Assembly (NCBI GenBank): GCA_016648135.1
Contig: JADDOH010002275.1
Coordinates: forward strand, 203,338 to 267,337
From: Agrypnia vestita
Taxonomy: Eukaryota; Arthropoda; Insecta; Trichoptera; Phryganeidae
Direction: 5' to 3'
Length of the DNA: 64,000 bases
Positions 1 to 12,264 of this stretch are shown in pieces. The position numbers and the translations under genes are program-made. The stretch's first letter is position 1, and each line of letters opens with the position of its first letter. Below the pieces are notes generated by a model. That model was not told where the DNA came from. It saw only the letters and a list, made by a program, of their open reading frames with translations, and did no database searches.

Positions 1-660
1 CGCACACACCAACTTACTAACCTAACCTATCCGTCATATACTCATATTGCACTTACTTTTAATTATACAAAGGCTCTATTTAATTGTATAATTGATGTAT
101 ACGAATACCAATAGCTGTAAAAAACTTGTTTACGAAAAATAAAATAAAAATAATGTATTAGCAACTAGTCCTTAAAAACCCTGGCAGAAAGTCCTAGTGT
201 GATTTAACAGTACAACGTAAAAAATAATTTAAGATTAAGAAGAATAAATTTCTCAGAACACACTTTTTATGGTAGAGAAATAAGAAATAATGTATAAAAT
301 AAAGTTAAGAGTTGTTTGTAAATACACAAGTTACACGCTATACAAAATCACAGCGCAAGTGTAGAGTGCGTGGGTTCCAAGGCCAATGGATTCGTCAATC
401 TTCAATATGCAGCATCACGACCGTTGCCAGCTTTGTTGTAATTGATTTTCATCTCTATAAGATTTTTTTTAGCAGTATGTTTTTTCAACCCTTGCATATA
501 TTGTAGAGAATCTTGATCGAATATGGTATAGAATCTTGGTCGTTAAATACTAAGCTAATTCAGAAGCTCTAATCACTAGAAGAGTCAAAAAGCGCAGACC
601 AAGGTAACGTCATATTATATCACTAGTATTCGCTCATCCTAAAATTTAAGACGATCTAGT
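1..660. other. Anonymous AT-rich DNA
   Basis: No gene, repeat or RNA is recognised. A 64-codon open frame at 312-506 has no recognisable domain and looks like chance. Confidence 0.5.
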
Positions 661-666
661 AAATGG

Positions 667-782
667 GATGTTCGCCATAGGTCTAAAACAGAAAAAGCAT
701 GAGCTGACAACATTGACCAGACGAGTATCAAGTTGCTAGAGCGGAGGCTTCGTATTAGAAGTCGAAGCCTTACGCTGTTCGC
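667..782 (+). repeat. Hairpin-bearing repeat, copy 1 of 3
   Basis: A unit of about 115 bp starting GATGTTCGCCATAGGTCTAA and ending near GAAGCC recurs at 1073-1189 and 1213-1314 with only a few substitutions. Near its 3' end AGGCTTCG (745-752) and CGAAGCCT (763-770) form a perfect 8-bp stem with a 10-nt loop. Copies 2 and 3 are almost contiguous; copy 1 is about 290 bp away across AT-rich DNA. No coding frame spans it. It may be a local segmental duplication of a small repeat. Confidence 0.85.
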
Positions 783-1072
783 ATTTTTTAAAAAAAAATT
801 TTATTTTATTTATTAGAGACACTAACAGAATAATAGGTACATGATACTCAGATAATAAATATTATAGTGAAGACTATGCCCATTATCCCAATTACAAGTG
901 TCTTCGGCACGCTCTAGTAACATGTATTTTTGCAATTAATTATATTATATATTTTGTGTTTGAGTATAGTGCGATTAGTATTTAATGAATGATTGATTTA
1001 ATGGATTTATAGGTTCGTGTCATCGTTTAGAAAATGGATGTTGTGTATGAGTGAGTTATATACATAGGTCTA

Positions 1073-1189
1073 AGATGTTCGCCATAGGTCTAAAACAGAA
1101 AAAGCATGAGCTGATAACATTGACCAGACAAGTATCAAGTTGCTAGAGCGGAGGCTTCGTATTAGAAGTCGAAGCCTTCGCTGTTCGCC
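1073..1189 (+). repeat. Hairpin-bearing repeat, copy 2 of 3
   Basis: Near-identical to 667-782. It runs on into a second partial start of the unit (CGCCATAGGTCTAAAACATA) before copy 3, so the array grew by imprecise tandem duplication. Confidence 0.85.
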
Positions 1190-1212
1190 ATAGGTCTAAA
1201 ACATAGGTCTAA

Positions 1213-1314
1213 GATGTTCGCCATAGGTCTAAAACAGAAAAAGCATGAGCTGAGAACTTTTACCAGACGAGTATCAAGTTGCTAGAGCGGAGGCTTCGTA
1301 TTAGAAGTCGAAGC
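1213..1314 (+). repeat. Hairpin-bearing repeat, copy 3 of 3
   Basis: Third copy, truncated just after GAAGC and slightly diverged in the middle (GAGAACTTTTACCAG where the others have ACATTGACCAG). The hairpin is retained. Confidence 0.85.
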
Positions 1315-1900
1315 GTAGGACGTCCACCAGCAACTTTTATTTGATTTATTATTAAAATCATATTACTTTCATCAATTCACTTTTCACACTACTTGGCGAT
1401 AAATTCGCCGTCACCGTAATTAGGGGAAAGTGGCGATGTGTGTATGCAGACGAACTCGCACACACGTACACATAGATCATTCATCATCTCGTTCTGCATT
1501 CCAATAAAATTAATTTGTTTTATAATATAAACGCCTTCCGGTTACTGAGGGGTATTGCCTTCCGAACTATGACTCAATTGTCTGCCCGGACTCGGTGGAG
1601 AAAATTGTCTGTTTTGATTTTGATTTATCGAAGTGTGTAATGAATATTTTTAAATGATGTATCGTTATCATTATTTCAATAGGACTTTCAAGATAAATCT
1701 ATTTACAACAGTGTGGAGAATGAATAAATTCGAATGTTCGTGGGCGAGACAAAAATTATCCACACTTTCGACATAACACATCTTCGAGGTTGTCATACTG
1801 CACTATGCGCCCGCATGCTTAGAGTTGGTAAGACTGCGGTCACGTGTTAGAAAATTGATCCCGATCGCGTCATTTGCCTTCTGGCTATTACAGTGTAAAC
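1315..1900. other. Anonymous DNA before mariner relic
   Basis: No recognisable gene. Part of 1740-1900 may be the 5' flank of the mariner copy that follows, but I could not identify its terminal inverted repeat. Confidence 0.4.
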
Positions 1901-2300
1901 ATGTCCACTCCACTAGCTGCAAAACGGGTGGTGATCCAATTTATCTGGTCGTAGGGAGTGAAAGGGGCTAAAATTCATCGTCAACCTTTATCAAAATACG
2001 GAAACAGATCAACATCACTTAATACTTTTTTTGTGAATCGAAATGTTTAAATATAACCGGAAGCAGGAAGCCCGACAACCTCCACCACGGATGACAAGAT
2101 TCAGCTAGCTCTAGATAAGCCTCTTGCGAATAGGCAAGTTACCATCTGTGGGGTAGCGTCTTCTTTGAACATCAGTCAAGGATTCTTTGCGAAGATGTCG
2201 ATTTCTCAAAGACTTGGACGTGCAGGCACCGGTACAAAAGTGGCTTCGAAAACTTTCTTCTTGGAAGGTATACTTGCATATAAGCAAACTGCTGGACCAA
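1901..2300 (+). pseudogene. Mariner transposase N-terminal relic
   Basis: Translating from ATG 1901 gives a degraded mariner N-terminus: residues like VIQFIW, then a stop codon at 1952-1954, then GVKGAKIHRQPLSKYGNRS, which matches the 'KEGVKPAEIHRRLQ-YG' helix-turn-helix region of mariner transposases. After a frame break, LANRQVTICGVASSLNISQG (about 2118-2180) matches the second DNA-binding helix block (DRRVTI-EVA-LNISHGS). Known role of the family: cut-and-paste transposase binding its inverted repeats. Here stops and frameshifts make it dead, and no DDE catalytic core follows. The C-terminal mariner relic at 41.2 kb is a separate, differently oriented copy. Confidence 0.7.
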
Positions 2301-2756
2301 GTGCATCGACAAGGGAGCTAACTGTGTTGAAAAAAGGGTGTTGAAAAATGTGTTCGTGTTAATAAATTGTAGATTGAAAAGTGTACATAATTATTGACTC
2401 CCTCATATATAGTTATATATGTGCAGTACCCGGCAGTAAGCATTACACATCGAGCTTTAGAAAGAAATAATCGGGTAACATCTGCTTCGCAGAACTTCGT
2501 CTCTGTCACATGAAGCCCGATATTAATTACAGAAATTTTTCAAAAAAAATAACTGTGAAATAATAAATCAATGTAAAACATATAAATGACCTTCACTATT
2601 TGTCAGTAGCAAAAATTAATAGTAGATAGTAGTAAGAATGGTCAGGTTCTTGCGTTTTTGAATTGTATGAAAATGTATAACTATTATTCTATTCAGAAAA
2701 TATCAGTATGTTTAAATTTTTCAAGAATATAGTACTGAATTTTACCCCCAGGGGGA
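2301..2756. other. Anonymous AT-rich DNA
   Basis: No recognised feature; a 63-codon minus-strand frame at 2318-2509 is unsupported. Confidence 0.4.
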
Positions 2757-3217
2757 CATTAATCAAGATAATATATTATAGATGTCTCATAGAGATGAAG
2801 CTATTTTTTTTATGGGATAGTAGTTAGGTATGGAAATCTTTTTGTGTGTTTATGGCGCTTACGACCTATCGTACGGCTGGCTTATGTGATCACTTTACAC
2901 AATGTAACGTTCACCAATTTGATGCGTAATTTATCATGGGTGATAAATTACGCATCAAACTTCAATTAAAAAATACAGATATCTTATACCAACGACAACA
3001 TAATAAAATACAACTCTCATATGGAACAAGGTGTGCAAACTTAACATTTTTACAACTTCCATTTGATAGATGTGGTAGTCTATCATTGTGTAATGTGATC
3101 ACTTAAGCCGGCCGCATGATAGGTTGTGAGCCCTATAAACACCCAAAAAGACTTCCATACCTACTTTCCCATATAAAAAATTGCTTCACCTCTATGAGAC
3201 ATCCATAATATACAAAT
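2757..3217. mobile_element. Fold-back MITE, family F, copy 1 (both arms)
   Basis: Long imperfect terminal inverted repeats: left arm about 2758-2909, right arm about 3081-3217. Shared blocks are GATGTCTCATAGAG, TATGGAAATCTTTTTG, a CTTACGACCTATCGTACGG block and TGTGATCACTTTACACAATG near the inner end. No coding frame lies between the arms. Related copies lie at 4054, 16024, 17602, 33119 and 56474. The superfamily is not assignable; I see no convincing target-site duplication. Confidence 0.8.
2918..2959. repeat. Perfect 19-bp hairpin inside MITE
   Basis: TTTGATGCGTAATTTATCA and its exact reverse complement are separated by the 4-nt loop TGGG. It sits at the inner edge of the left arm of the fold-back element and is probably a structural part of it. 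Confidence 0.9.
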
Positions 3218-4053
3218 TTTGACTGTTATTTTATTCAACAATTTTTCATAACGCGAGGTCGATTCTCATATTAAGAGACCAGGAGAAATGACTGTCCAGT
3301 GACTCCACTCGCCGGACCTGAAGATTGGATCCGATATTTGCAGAGTTCAATGCTCTCAAGAGTAAAATTACATCTTCTCACAGTTGATGATTCAATGCCA
3401 GTTGCTTTCTGCAGGTGAACAGTTAACAGTGCTGTGAACACTGGCGGTGATCAGCCGAGGAGCCAGCAGCCAGCAGCCGATATCTTCACTTTCCATTGTA
3501 ATCACCTCTCAGTTGTCACCTCGCTGAATGGATGATAAATGAAACGTGGATAATATGCCACTTTCTTCGAGGCATTTTGCTTTCATTTTAATTTTTTTTT
3601 TTGTTGACACATCTGATTGTCAAAATATCATAATTAATTTATTGGAAATATATCACAACAACGTTAGGGCTTTGTGTCCACAAAATTTCTTATGAATCGT
3701 TTCAATCATTCATTGATCGCTCGTCTTTATAATAATCATATTCGTTTTACTTAGAATATCTTTCGCACTTCAATGTTCACTTTGTAATTACGCTTTCAAG
3801 AGTAATTAATTCCATTGCATGCTAACTATTATTTTAAGAAGTAGTTAAGAATCCTAATAGTACTAAAAGATATAATGTCAATAATCAAAACAATTCGTAA
3901 TTTAATGTATTTATCCGGAAATAAAACAGACACCATTTTTGTTGATAATTTCTAGGGTCTTATAAAAAAATCTTCAAATACAATTTAAAGTTAATCAGTT
4001 TATATATATTTTTGTGTATAAATATATATTTTAATAATTATGTTCTTGGAATG
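3218..4053. other. Anonymous unique-looking DNA
   Basis: Slightly less AT-rich than its neighbours around 3290-3500, with no open frame or repeat that I recognise. Confidence 0.4.
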
Positions 4054-4193
4054 GAATTGGTGAGCGTTACATTGTGTAGACTGATCGCTTAAGCCAGCTT
4101 ATACAGGTCATAAGCCCTGGGACTCCCTATAAAGATTTCCATACACGTTTTCCATATAAAGAGCATCGTCCCTGTGAGACTTCTATAATTTGT
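4054..4193 (-). mobile_element. Family F MITE, single arm
   Basis: Matches the right arm of the copy at 2757-3217: ATTGTGTAGACTGATCGCTT, AAGATTTCCATACACGTTTT, CCTGTGAGACTTCTATAAT. The partner arm is missing. Confidence 0.65.
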
Positions 4194-5089
4194 CTTATTT
4201 AAATAATGTTTTGTCGGGCAAACGGCGCGGCGGACGGGAAGTTGACCCAAACCCATTTCGGTCTGCACGTGTTGTCTTATTTAATTAATTTCATTATTAA
4301 AAACATCCCTTCTTACAATAATAATTTTTCAGACGTGGCACGCAAATTATATAAATTCATTATCTATTTAAATTAATTCACTAAAAATTGGTGAAACGTT
4401 TTCCAATATTTAAATCTACGACCTTGGCCAATAGCCAAAAAATATTAATAAAATTGTCTTAATATTATTATAGCTTCCAATTATTTTTAGCTTCCCGATT
4501 TACTAAATTAAAAATCAGTAGTATTTAATTAAATGATAATTATTACACCAATATTTAGAGAACTTAATTAACTTTTATATAATATTATCCATATTTGGAA
4601 AAGTGTGGGGGTGACCACCATAATACCGTGAATATACAATTAAACGTACCATAATGTAAGTTTAAAATACTGAGAACTGTGTTATTTTGGCTAACTGCCC
4701 GTCGGCATACTCAGTTAATATTCCGTTTGTTTCAGAAATTCTAGGAAGTCGGGGTGGGTTGAATATTTTTTAAGGTTCTTTTTTGTGTCTCTATTATTAA
4801 CGATTCCTGTCAGGCCGTAGTTTCTTTTGTCTGCTTTTTGGCGTTGACATTGGCCCAGTGAAACGACGATTTAATATTTTACCCCGAGTAAAAATTCAAC
4901 ATTCATTAATATATTTTTCACTTTGTAAAAGTTTTTGAATTTTTACACTTAATGGCGATAATTGTGGCGACGACACAAATGTGTTTAACGCTTATTACCG
5001 AATTCAATATCAACTTGAAATCTACGACAAATATCTACTTGAGATGTTTGACTGATTTATATCACCTTAAAAATGAGATCGCTCGATTC
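4194..5089. other. Anonymous AT-rich DNA
   Basis: Nothing recognised. A short GC-rich stretch at about 4215-4260 has no partner elsewhere in the window. Confidence 0.4.
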
Positions 5090-5310
5090 GCATATCGCAA
5101 TCCCACGTAAGCCAACTTTTTCAAATTTCCTTTTATTTTAATCCCAATTATAATAATTTCGTTTTCTGTCCGTCTGTCCGTTCTTCCGTCCATCGTAACT
5201 TCTTGTAACGTCCGTAACTTCTTTATAGTACAAAAACTTTGTTTTCTTCTTTTTTCCCCTACGTATAAAACTACCGTCATTTTTGGCGGGTTACAGCTAG
5301 TTCTACATAA
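5090..5310. repeat. Interspersed repeat family D, copy 1
   Basis: Contains a pyrimidine-rich GTCTGTCCG block, a CGTCCGTAACTTCTT block and the terminus GGCGGGTTACAGCTAGTTCT. The same order of blocks occurs at 9190-9462. The terminal block alone or with other sequence recurs at about 13095, 50770 (inverted) and 54400. The 72-codon minus-strand frame across it is repeat-derived. Confidence 0.65.
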
Positions 5311-6639
5311 TTTCTACACTTCAATTCGCGATCTCACTCTTTCGAAACTAAAAATTAGTTACCGAAAAGTAATTTTTCATTACATGTTTATCATTCATAC
5401 TCACAGCTAATTCTAATCCCGTTTAGGTCAGTTTTGTTCTTTTATTTATAAGCTTCCTACGACATTTTCACTGAGATGGTTTATCTACTTCTCGAGCTAA
5501 GCAGCTGTGGTAGGCATTTCCTTTCTAGATTTCCTTTCTAGAAGATTTCCCGGAAAATTAATGTGTAGAATACAGGTTGACCAAATGTATACAATTGGCT
5601 GATGGCAATGTTTATTTTGAAATTCTAATAATTAATAATTACAATGATGTGAACAGTACCAGAAATTAATAATGACATCTTTCTAACTGGATATATTGGT
5701 TATATGGTGTCACACAAACAAATGGTACAAAGGGATTAATGTTTAATACAAACGAGACAAAGAGGACCTTCGGTCAGTGACCTGTTTCCAAGAGATCTTC
5801 ATGTGTCAATTATTATTATTATTATTTTTTAATTTAATTTATTATTTAAACAGTTCAGATATGAAATAACGGTTCAACAACCACATTTAGAAAGATTCTT
5901 AATATCAACAACCCCATTAAGATTCTTAATATGAACAATTAGCATGGGACACGCGATATTTATTTCACGTAGAATAGTTATTTTTATACAATTCAAATAT
6001 ATAATATTAATAACAGTTTGTTTACCAAGTGATGTTTAGATTTTATTTATTTTATTTAGATTCACCGTTGAACACAAGAATTTGCGACAGCGTGTAAATA
6101 ATACAAAATAAATATTTAGATTCATCTCTGTCCTAAAATTTTTGACAATCTTGATTTACGTCATGTTATCATTATCTTCTAACAAATGAGGAGTAAAAAA
6201 AAATAGAATTATACCTTATCTCCTTTTTTTATTATTACCTATCAATATAAACATGTTTCTTTAATGGTACGTTGTACCGTGTATTAATTAAATAAATACA
6301 AAAAATTTCTGAGATAAATACAAAAAACCTGTTTTTTTTTCAAGAAATTTTCTCTGAAAATTTCTCTGAACCTACATCTTATTAGAAAAAAGTTTTTACA
6401 AAACAATTTCACCTCAGTTTTCTTTTAAAATAAATTTTTAACATTTTTAACATTAAGTATGGACATTTCTGCTATTGCTATTTACGAAATTGGATATTGC
6501 TGTCATTGCTATTATGTTTAAGTATAAAATCGACATCAACTCTAACTTTAGTATGAAGCGGCCATTTTGTCACATGACGGTTGATTAGTTGAAGTAGATA
6601 TTACTGCCCTTGCTTTTAATAGTGATTTTGAAAAACGGT
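5311..6639. other. Anonymous AT-rich DNA
   Basis: Very AT-rich, with homopolymer runs and no supported feature. Confidence 0.4.
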
Positions 6640-6790
6640 TTTGAAGGGATAGAGATATATTTCTTAAAAAAACTGAAATTCACTACATTCTAACTAAGTC
6701 ATCCTCGGTGACTGCATTCAAAACATTATTTTTATTTTTTTAATATTGCTGCCTTTGCTTTTAAGCCCCTCAAATGTAATATAACACAGT
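6640..6790. repeat. Interspersed repeat family G, copy 1
   Basis: Shares TCATCCTCGGTGACTGCATT, a T-rich stretch and a CTGCCTTTGCTTTTAAGCCCC block, in the same order, with 38600-38775. Identity is moderate; class unknown. Confidence 0.5.
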
Positions 6791-8777
6791 ACTTTAATTT
6801 TTTACAGGATAGAAACATCAAAAAGAAATACAATCGTGCATTTTATTATTTTATCAAGCCTAATAAAAGGCTTGTTTCAAAGTAGATTACCGCTTCAGTG
6901 GCTATAAAAAAGTTTTGATAATCACCCCAGTTAACGAAACTAAACGAGTCGGCGCCTGTCAGACGGATTTCCACTAGCCGCACTCAGATCTATTACAAAG
7001 TTTGCCTATCTGCCTCGTGGCAGGCGCAGCAACGGTTGGTCGCGCTAATTCGACAACGACACATGGATTCTTGCATATTTTATAATAAAATTAACCAGAT
7101 CTATATATATTTCATGTGTATACGGAACAAAGCATTTTACAATAAAAACAATATTAGTTAAAAAGTCACCTTGAGAGAATAAAAAGATATTAAACACCAG
7201 TGTTTAAATAATTGCGAAAACAAAATATTTTACAATTATATTGTAACTTATTTTCTATTTTTGCAATAAGTTACAATTACATTGAATTGTGTGCAACAGC
7301 ATTAATAATATTTGATTTATACGGTTAAAGACATACATTTAAAAAATTACACTACCGTTTATTTTACGTTTTTAAATTATGTAGAGTGGCGAGCTATGTT
7401 CCACGTTGATCATGTAATTGGTACAATAAAATAATATACACAAACTTCTCTAACTTCCGCTATCTCTTGTGTTTCTCGTATGTATATGTAAATTAATTAT
7501 GTTTAAGAATGCAGGGCATTTAGTAAGGTTTGCGAATTAGTGACATAATTTTTTTTTATCAATATGTTTAATCGTACTATTCAGTATAAGGTTAATGTAA
7601 TGCAACAATTTATGTTGATTCGTTCAATATATAAGTATCGTAAAAAGGATACCATTCAGGTGAATAATGTTCAATGATACTCCCCACAACACAATAAAGC
7701 AATTTTTATGATATGTCCAAAATATTTTTTTTTTTAAAGTGACAAATTTAGAGCATGTCTCGTAGTCCGGTGCGTTTTCTTGTCTACAAACAGAAAGAGT
7801 AATACTTACTTTTAATATTCGAATAAAGTTTGACTTTATAAGTATAATGCTTCTGCTATAATATTTTTTAAGAATTCACAAACCATCTCACAGCATTAAA
7901 ATTTTACTCTCAATATTAGTGGCTTTAGGTTAGATAATCTTGATATGTTGGACATAAAAAATCTCTGAACATTTAATATAAAAATATAAACCCCCTCACA
8001 ACAAATTAGGGCACCCACCCACACGACAATTTTACATTAAATCCTCGAAGATATAGTGGTATCAGAACCTGTCGACCTTAAAAATAGTCAGTATATTTAT
8101 TTAATGTATTTTTACTTTTATTAAGTATCTGAGAGCACCACGTTTATGTGATACGATTTAAAATATTTAATTCTAATAAAATATTAAATATTAATTGCCT
8201 GCCTGTTAAGCATACCTGTAAAGGAGTAAGCATCGATTACAGTATATTAAAGGTGTTTCTAGTAGAATAATCTTCAGTATAGCGATAACTTTGAAACTGA
8301 ACTCATTTTCAGATCGCTGCATCCAGACGGCAGTAATTACGCGCTTCGCCAGATGGCACTGGTTGCACCTAACAAGCAAATGTTAGATAGTGTCGGTTTG
8401 CTTCTTGGCTACCGAATAAATTGTCGATAGACGCTTTAATGGCAATGCAAAATGCAATAGATAGACGGGTATATTGTACGTACAAACGATTTAAGAAAGA
8501 TAATTGGTGTCTTATCTCCTATACAAGTCACACTGATATGTGAAAAAATGTTTTTAGGCATTTATATACACACGCAACGGAACGTATCCTTACTTTGTTT
8601 TATTGTGATTTTTGCATTGTGGCTATTTTTGCCTTAACCTTTTCCTCTCTGGTTCTATGAACTGAGTTGATTATTTTCTCTAATTATGTAAATGTCTCTG
8701 TAAATAAATATACTGAATACAGAGATAATATTTTATGTATTTCTCCGTAATATTTTATGTATTCTTCCGTAATATAT
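6791..8777. other. Anonymous AT-rich DNA
   Basis: No coding, RNA or repeat feature that I can support. Confidence 0.4.
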
Positions 8778-9019
8778 TGTCATGAGAGTTTAACTGCGCA
8801 TTACTGAAATCTCTCGAACGGTCCCGAAATCAACTGGGCTATTCTCGTAATCACTAGAAATATGGAGAAACTAGTAGAACGTTTTCGAAGCATCGCGAAA
8901 TCAGTGTTTTGTATAAAAGGCGAGCGGCCGAGCGCGCGGAGAGTTGTTGTTATTTATAAAACCACAGAATTTATGTATTCAATAAAATAATTACAATGTA
9001 GAGTTATTTACCGCACAAC
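8778..9019 (+). mobile_element. Candidate solo LTR or promoter block
   Basis: The block runs from TGTCATGAGAG to CCGCACA. It has GAA/TTC-rich spaced motifs (CTCGAACG, AGAACGTTTTCGAAG, GCGAAATC), a clear TATAAAAGG at 8912-8920, a GC-rich start-site region (GAGCGGCCGAGCGCGCGGAG) and AATAAAA about 60 bp further on. TATA, GC-rich leader and a close poly(A) signal in one short block, bounded by TG...CA, are typical of an insect LTR. I found no target-site duplication and no internal retroelement sequence. The alternative is a heat-shock-type cellular promoter, given the alternating GAA and TTC. Confidence 0.4.
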
Positions 9020-9114
9020 AAAATAAAAGGCTTTTCTAAGAAACTGGCGTTAATAGTAATACGTGTATAAATTGTAGGGGGAACAATACGGGAGCACGTT
9101 TACATGTACACTCA

Positions 9115-9170
9115 ATTTACACCACCGGAACGTGCGTTTCAATTTTCGCACCGAATTAGAATGGTTAGTT
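9115..9170 (+). repeat. Fragment of repeat family H
   Basis: The block CCGGAACGTGCGTTTCAATT resembles a stretch at about 58458-58480 in the palindrome arm (CCGGAACGCGCGTTTCAATT). A short, diverged relic. Confidence 0.45.
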
Positions 9171-9189
9171 AACATGGCGCATTTGCGGG

Positions 9190-9462
9190 ATTATTGCATT
9201 TTTTTCATTGTGTTATCCCAATTACAATAATTTTGTTGTCTGTCCGGCCATCCGTCTGTCCCCGTAACTTCGTGTAACGTCCGTAACTTTTTTAGAGTAA
9301 AATTTTTTCCCATAAAAAAAATCCATTTTTTCCCAAATTTTTTTTTCAAAAATTCTTTTTCCCAAATTTTTTTTCCCAAAAATATATACATACTTATTCC
9401 TTAGGAACCAACATGTTAAAGTACCGTAATTTTTGACGGGTTACAGCTAGTTCTATATTATT
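9190..9462. repeat. Interspersed repeat family D, copy 2
   Basis: Same block order as 5090-5310 (ATCCCAATTACAATAATTT..., GTCTGTCC..., ACGTCCGTAACTTTTT, then GACGGGTTACAGCTAGTTCT). Between the last two blocks is a low-complexity stretch (9300-9385) of repeated CCCAAATTTTTTT units. Confidence 0.65.
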
Positions 9463-12264
9463 GATGGTTCTAGCGTTTAAGTTGTAGAGATTATTCATGA
9501 TGATCATTAATTCGCGAACCACATTAAGGAGAACACTTCTCGCACGTCGGTAGGTATTTTGTAGCTGGTCAATACCCACCCGCATTGAAATTTCGCCGCT
9601 TTCTATGGTTTTTCGCGACTGTCAAGCGCAAACTGTTCCGCATGGCGTCACTTGTCACTTTATATAGGCTTTGGATTTCTGGAAGTTTCTGGTATATTTT
9701 TGCCTACCAATTATATATGGTTTCTCTACATTTAGCATCTCGCGAAAATATATTAAAATCTGATAAGTTTGGTAATAGTGATAAGAATATTGCGAACTAC
9801 ATATTTCATTTGGGCGTATTGCGTAGAAAATTTTGTTAAAGATTACTAAAAAGTGTTGACTGCACGTTGCGTTGCTGCTCTATATGCGTATGACTACACA
9901 CAGTACTTGAGGGTTTTTTTTACAATTTTTTCAAAAATCGTTTTTCTATACCTAGCGGTTTCATTCTGAATGTACCGAAATGCGGTATGTTCACGGCATA
10001 AAATTGTTTTCAATCAACATCGTGAAGCATAAACACTTTATCTCCATCACAACATTAAACCCTTTATGAGGCGCAATCATCCTTTATGGGTTCCGAGGCG
10101 GTAGCTCCGTCCACAGCATCCAGGGTAGCTGCGAATCTGGAGATTGAGCGTTAATAAACCAGAATAACATCTCAGCACTACGAGAACCTATAAAACAGGA
10201 ATGGTATAAAAAGGGATTATGGCCAAATATATGAAAGAGCCCAACTCATATTTTTATAACACAGTGTGATAAGAACTGTCGGATAGCACTAAGGTAATGT
10301 GAAATGCATGCATCTTCGTATAGTTGGAAGCACAAGGTATCATCCAACATACATGTTGTAAAGGAGCTAGTTCACAATAATTTACAAGTGGATTTCTACC
10401 TAAATTGCACGTAGTTAGGCAGAAAGCGTCCAACGCACAAAATGTTATAAATGAATTATATTCGGGTTTGGACCGCTTAATACAAAATCTGTGTGTGCTG
10501 AAAATTCAAGCTCTAAGTGCTATAGTTTTTTATTAATTGTTTATTTATTTATTTTTTAATTGATAATATATTAGTACAATGATACCTAGAAAATGTTTAC
10601 AATTCAATTTTTTTTATGTTATATACCTCACCAAAAAGAATTATGATTCTTGGTATGTGGTGAGGGATAATCACTTAAAATCATATCGGTAGTGTAACCT
10701 AATTTAATAAACAATGAGAAAGGTAATATACTATTTATCTAATATGTCAAAAATCTTAATTAATAATATAATATATAGAATAAGCAGTCAAATAATAATG
10801 TAGAATAAGCAGTCAAAAGAAACTAAACTCAATCAAAAAAGTCAATTCTACAATAAAAATTCAATATTTTATCACCGTTAAATTTAAAAAATTTTTTGAT
10901 TGTTTTCTGCGGCTTCAAATTTTATAAAGCTTTATAAATCCTTGGCAAAATAATATTGGTTAAAAACATTCTCATGGTACGGAAGCATTATGCAACTTTT
11001 TGTTACTACACAATAATTTTTTTATGGAAAACGTCTAAGGGGGTTGAACGTGCTCTAATAATGATAATAATAACAATAAAATACTCAGATAATATTTTTT
11101 AATTCATGCTTTATCAAATTCATAGAACATAATATATAATCCAGTATTGTTTACGTATATTTAAACATTTTGTAGAAAGAATCCAACCTGTAAAACGCGT
11201 CATATCTAAGTAAGCCATTCAGTTCCATGTTCCATCCAAAATTATGAGTCTAATATATATATTTTTTTAACAAATAATGAATAAACTTTAAAAAATAATA
11301 ATAAAATACAAATACAATACTTTGTTTACTTCATACTAAAATATTTATGCTGGGCGTATAAGATATTCTCAGTTGCTTGATTTATACTTATAATCTTCTT
11401 GATAATATTTAAAATGCAGATATTTAAGTTAAGCACATCTTCCCCTGCATCTGTTGACCTCTCGTATCTGCGATCAATGCGTTAATGCGCATTCTTGTGT
11501 ATTTATCCAGAATCCATAACTCGTACATTAAAATCCATTTTAGTTTCTTTACTACGAAACTCTCAAACCACGGCATTTTGTGATCAGAAGCGAAATTGAG
11601 CACATCAGCGCGGAGGAAAGTCCTAAACAATTTCCTTTCCCTCTTATTCTGTATTGGTTTATAAAACAATGCACTTATGGCGGATTTCCTGCTTCGGGCG
11701 TGCATTTTCTTTGATGCGTTTATTGATGCACTTCATTCGAAAATCCGATTTGTGGCTTATTTCATTGCTCAGCTCTTTGTATGGAGTAATTATAGGCGAA
11801 ATTGTTCGTTTTATTGAAGCTTTCCTGCCTTCTCGGTACTGTGTGTCGATTTTGTTATTACTTAATCGATTTCTATTTTATGTTTGGATTTTAATTAATC
11901 ATTTCAGAAATGATGCAATATTTTGATATTAATTGGGTCAAATTAGCTCCGAACTACTTTCATTTTCACTATTATAATTAAAATGTGTGTTGCAAGCATT
12001 CTAAAATAAATTCAAACAGAAGAATGGAGTTCCTTAAAGATATCGAAAATTCGAGAATGCCACGACGTCCATGATTTTCTTGAGGAAGGCGTTTCCTCAT
12101 TCGTTCCTCGGTATCCGATTACGTCAGCAATAATACCGCGGTTACTCCGCGACATCGAGCATTTGAACCATCTTGAATAAATTAACTTTCAATCTTTAGG
12201 TATCTTTTCTTTATACGTATAAACATACAGACACGTTATACGTATAAACAAACAGGGTACTAAC
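9463..12264. other. Anonymous AT-rich DNA
   Basis: Several 60-93-codon frames occur on both strands (for example 9585-9839, and the overlapping opposite-strand pair 11424-11705 and 11654-11926). None shows a domain or recognisable homology, so I treat them as chance. Confidence 0.4.

Noticed and set aside
11424..11926. Overlapping frames of 93 and 90 codons on opposite strands
   Set aside because: Neither shows a recognisable domain; opposite-strand overlap and hydrophobic AT-driven composition suggest chance.
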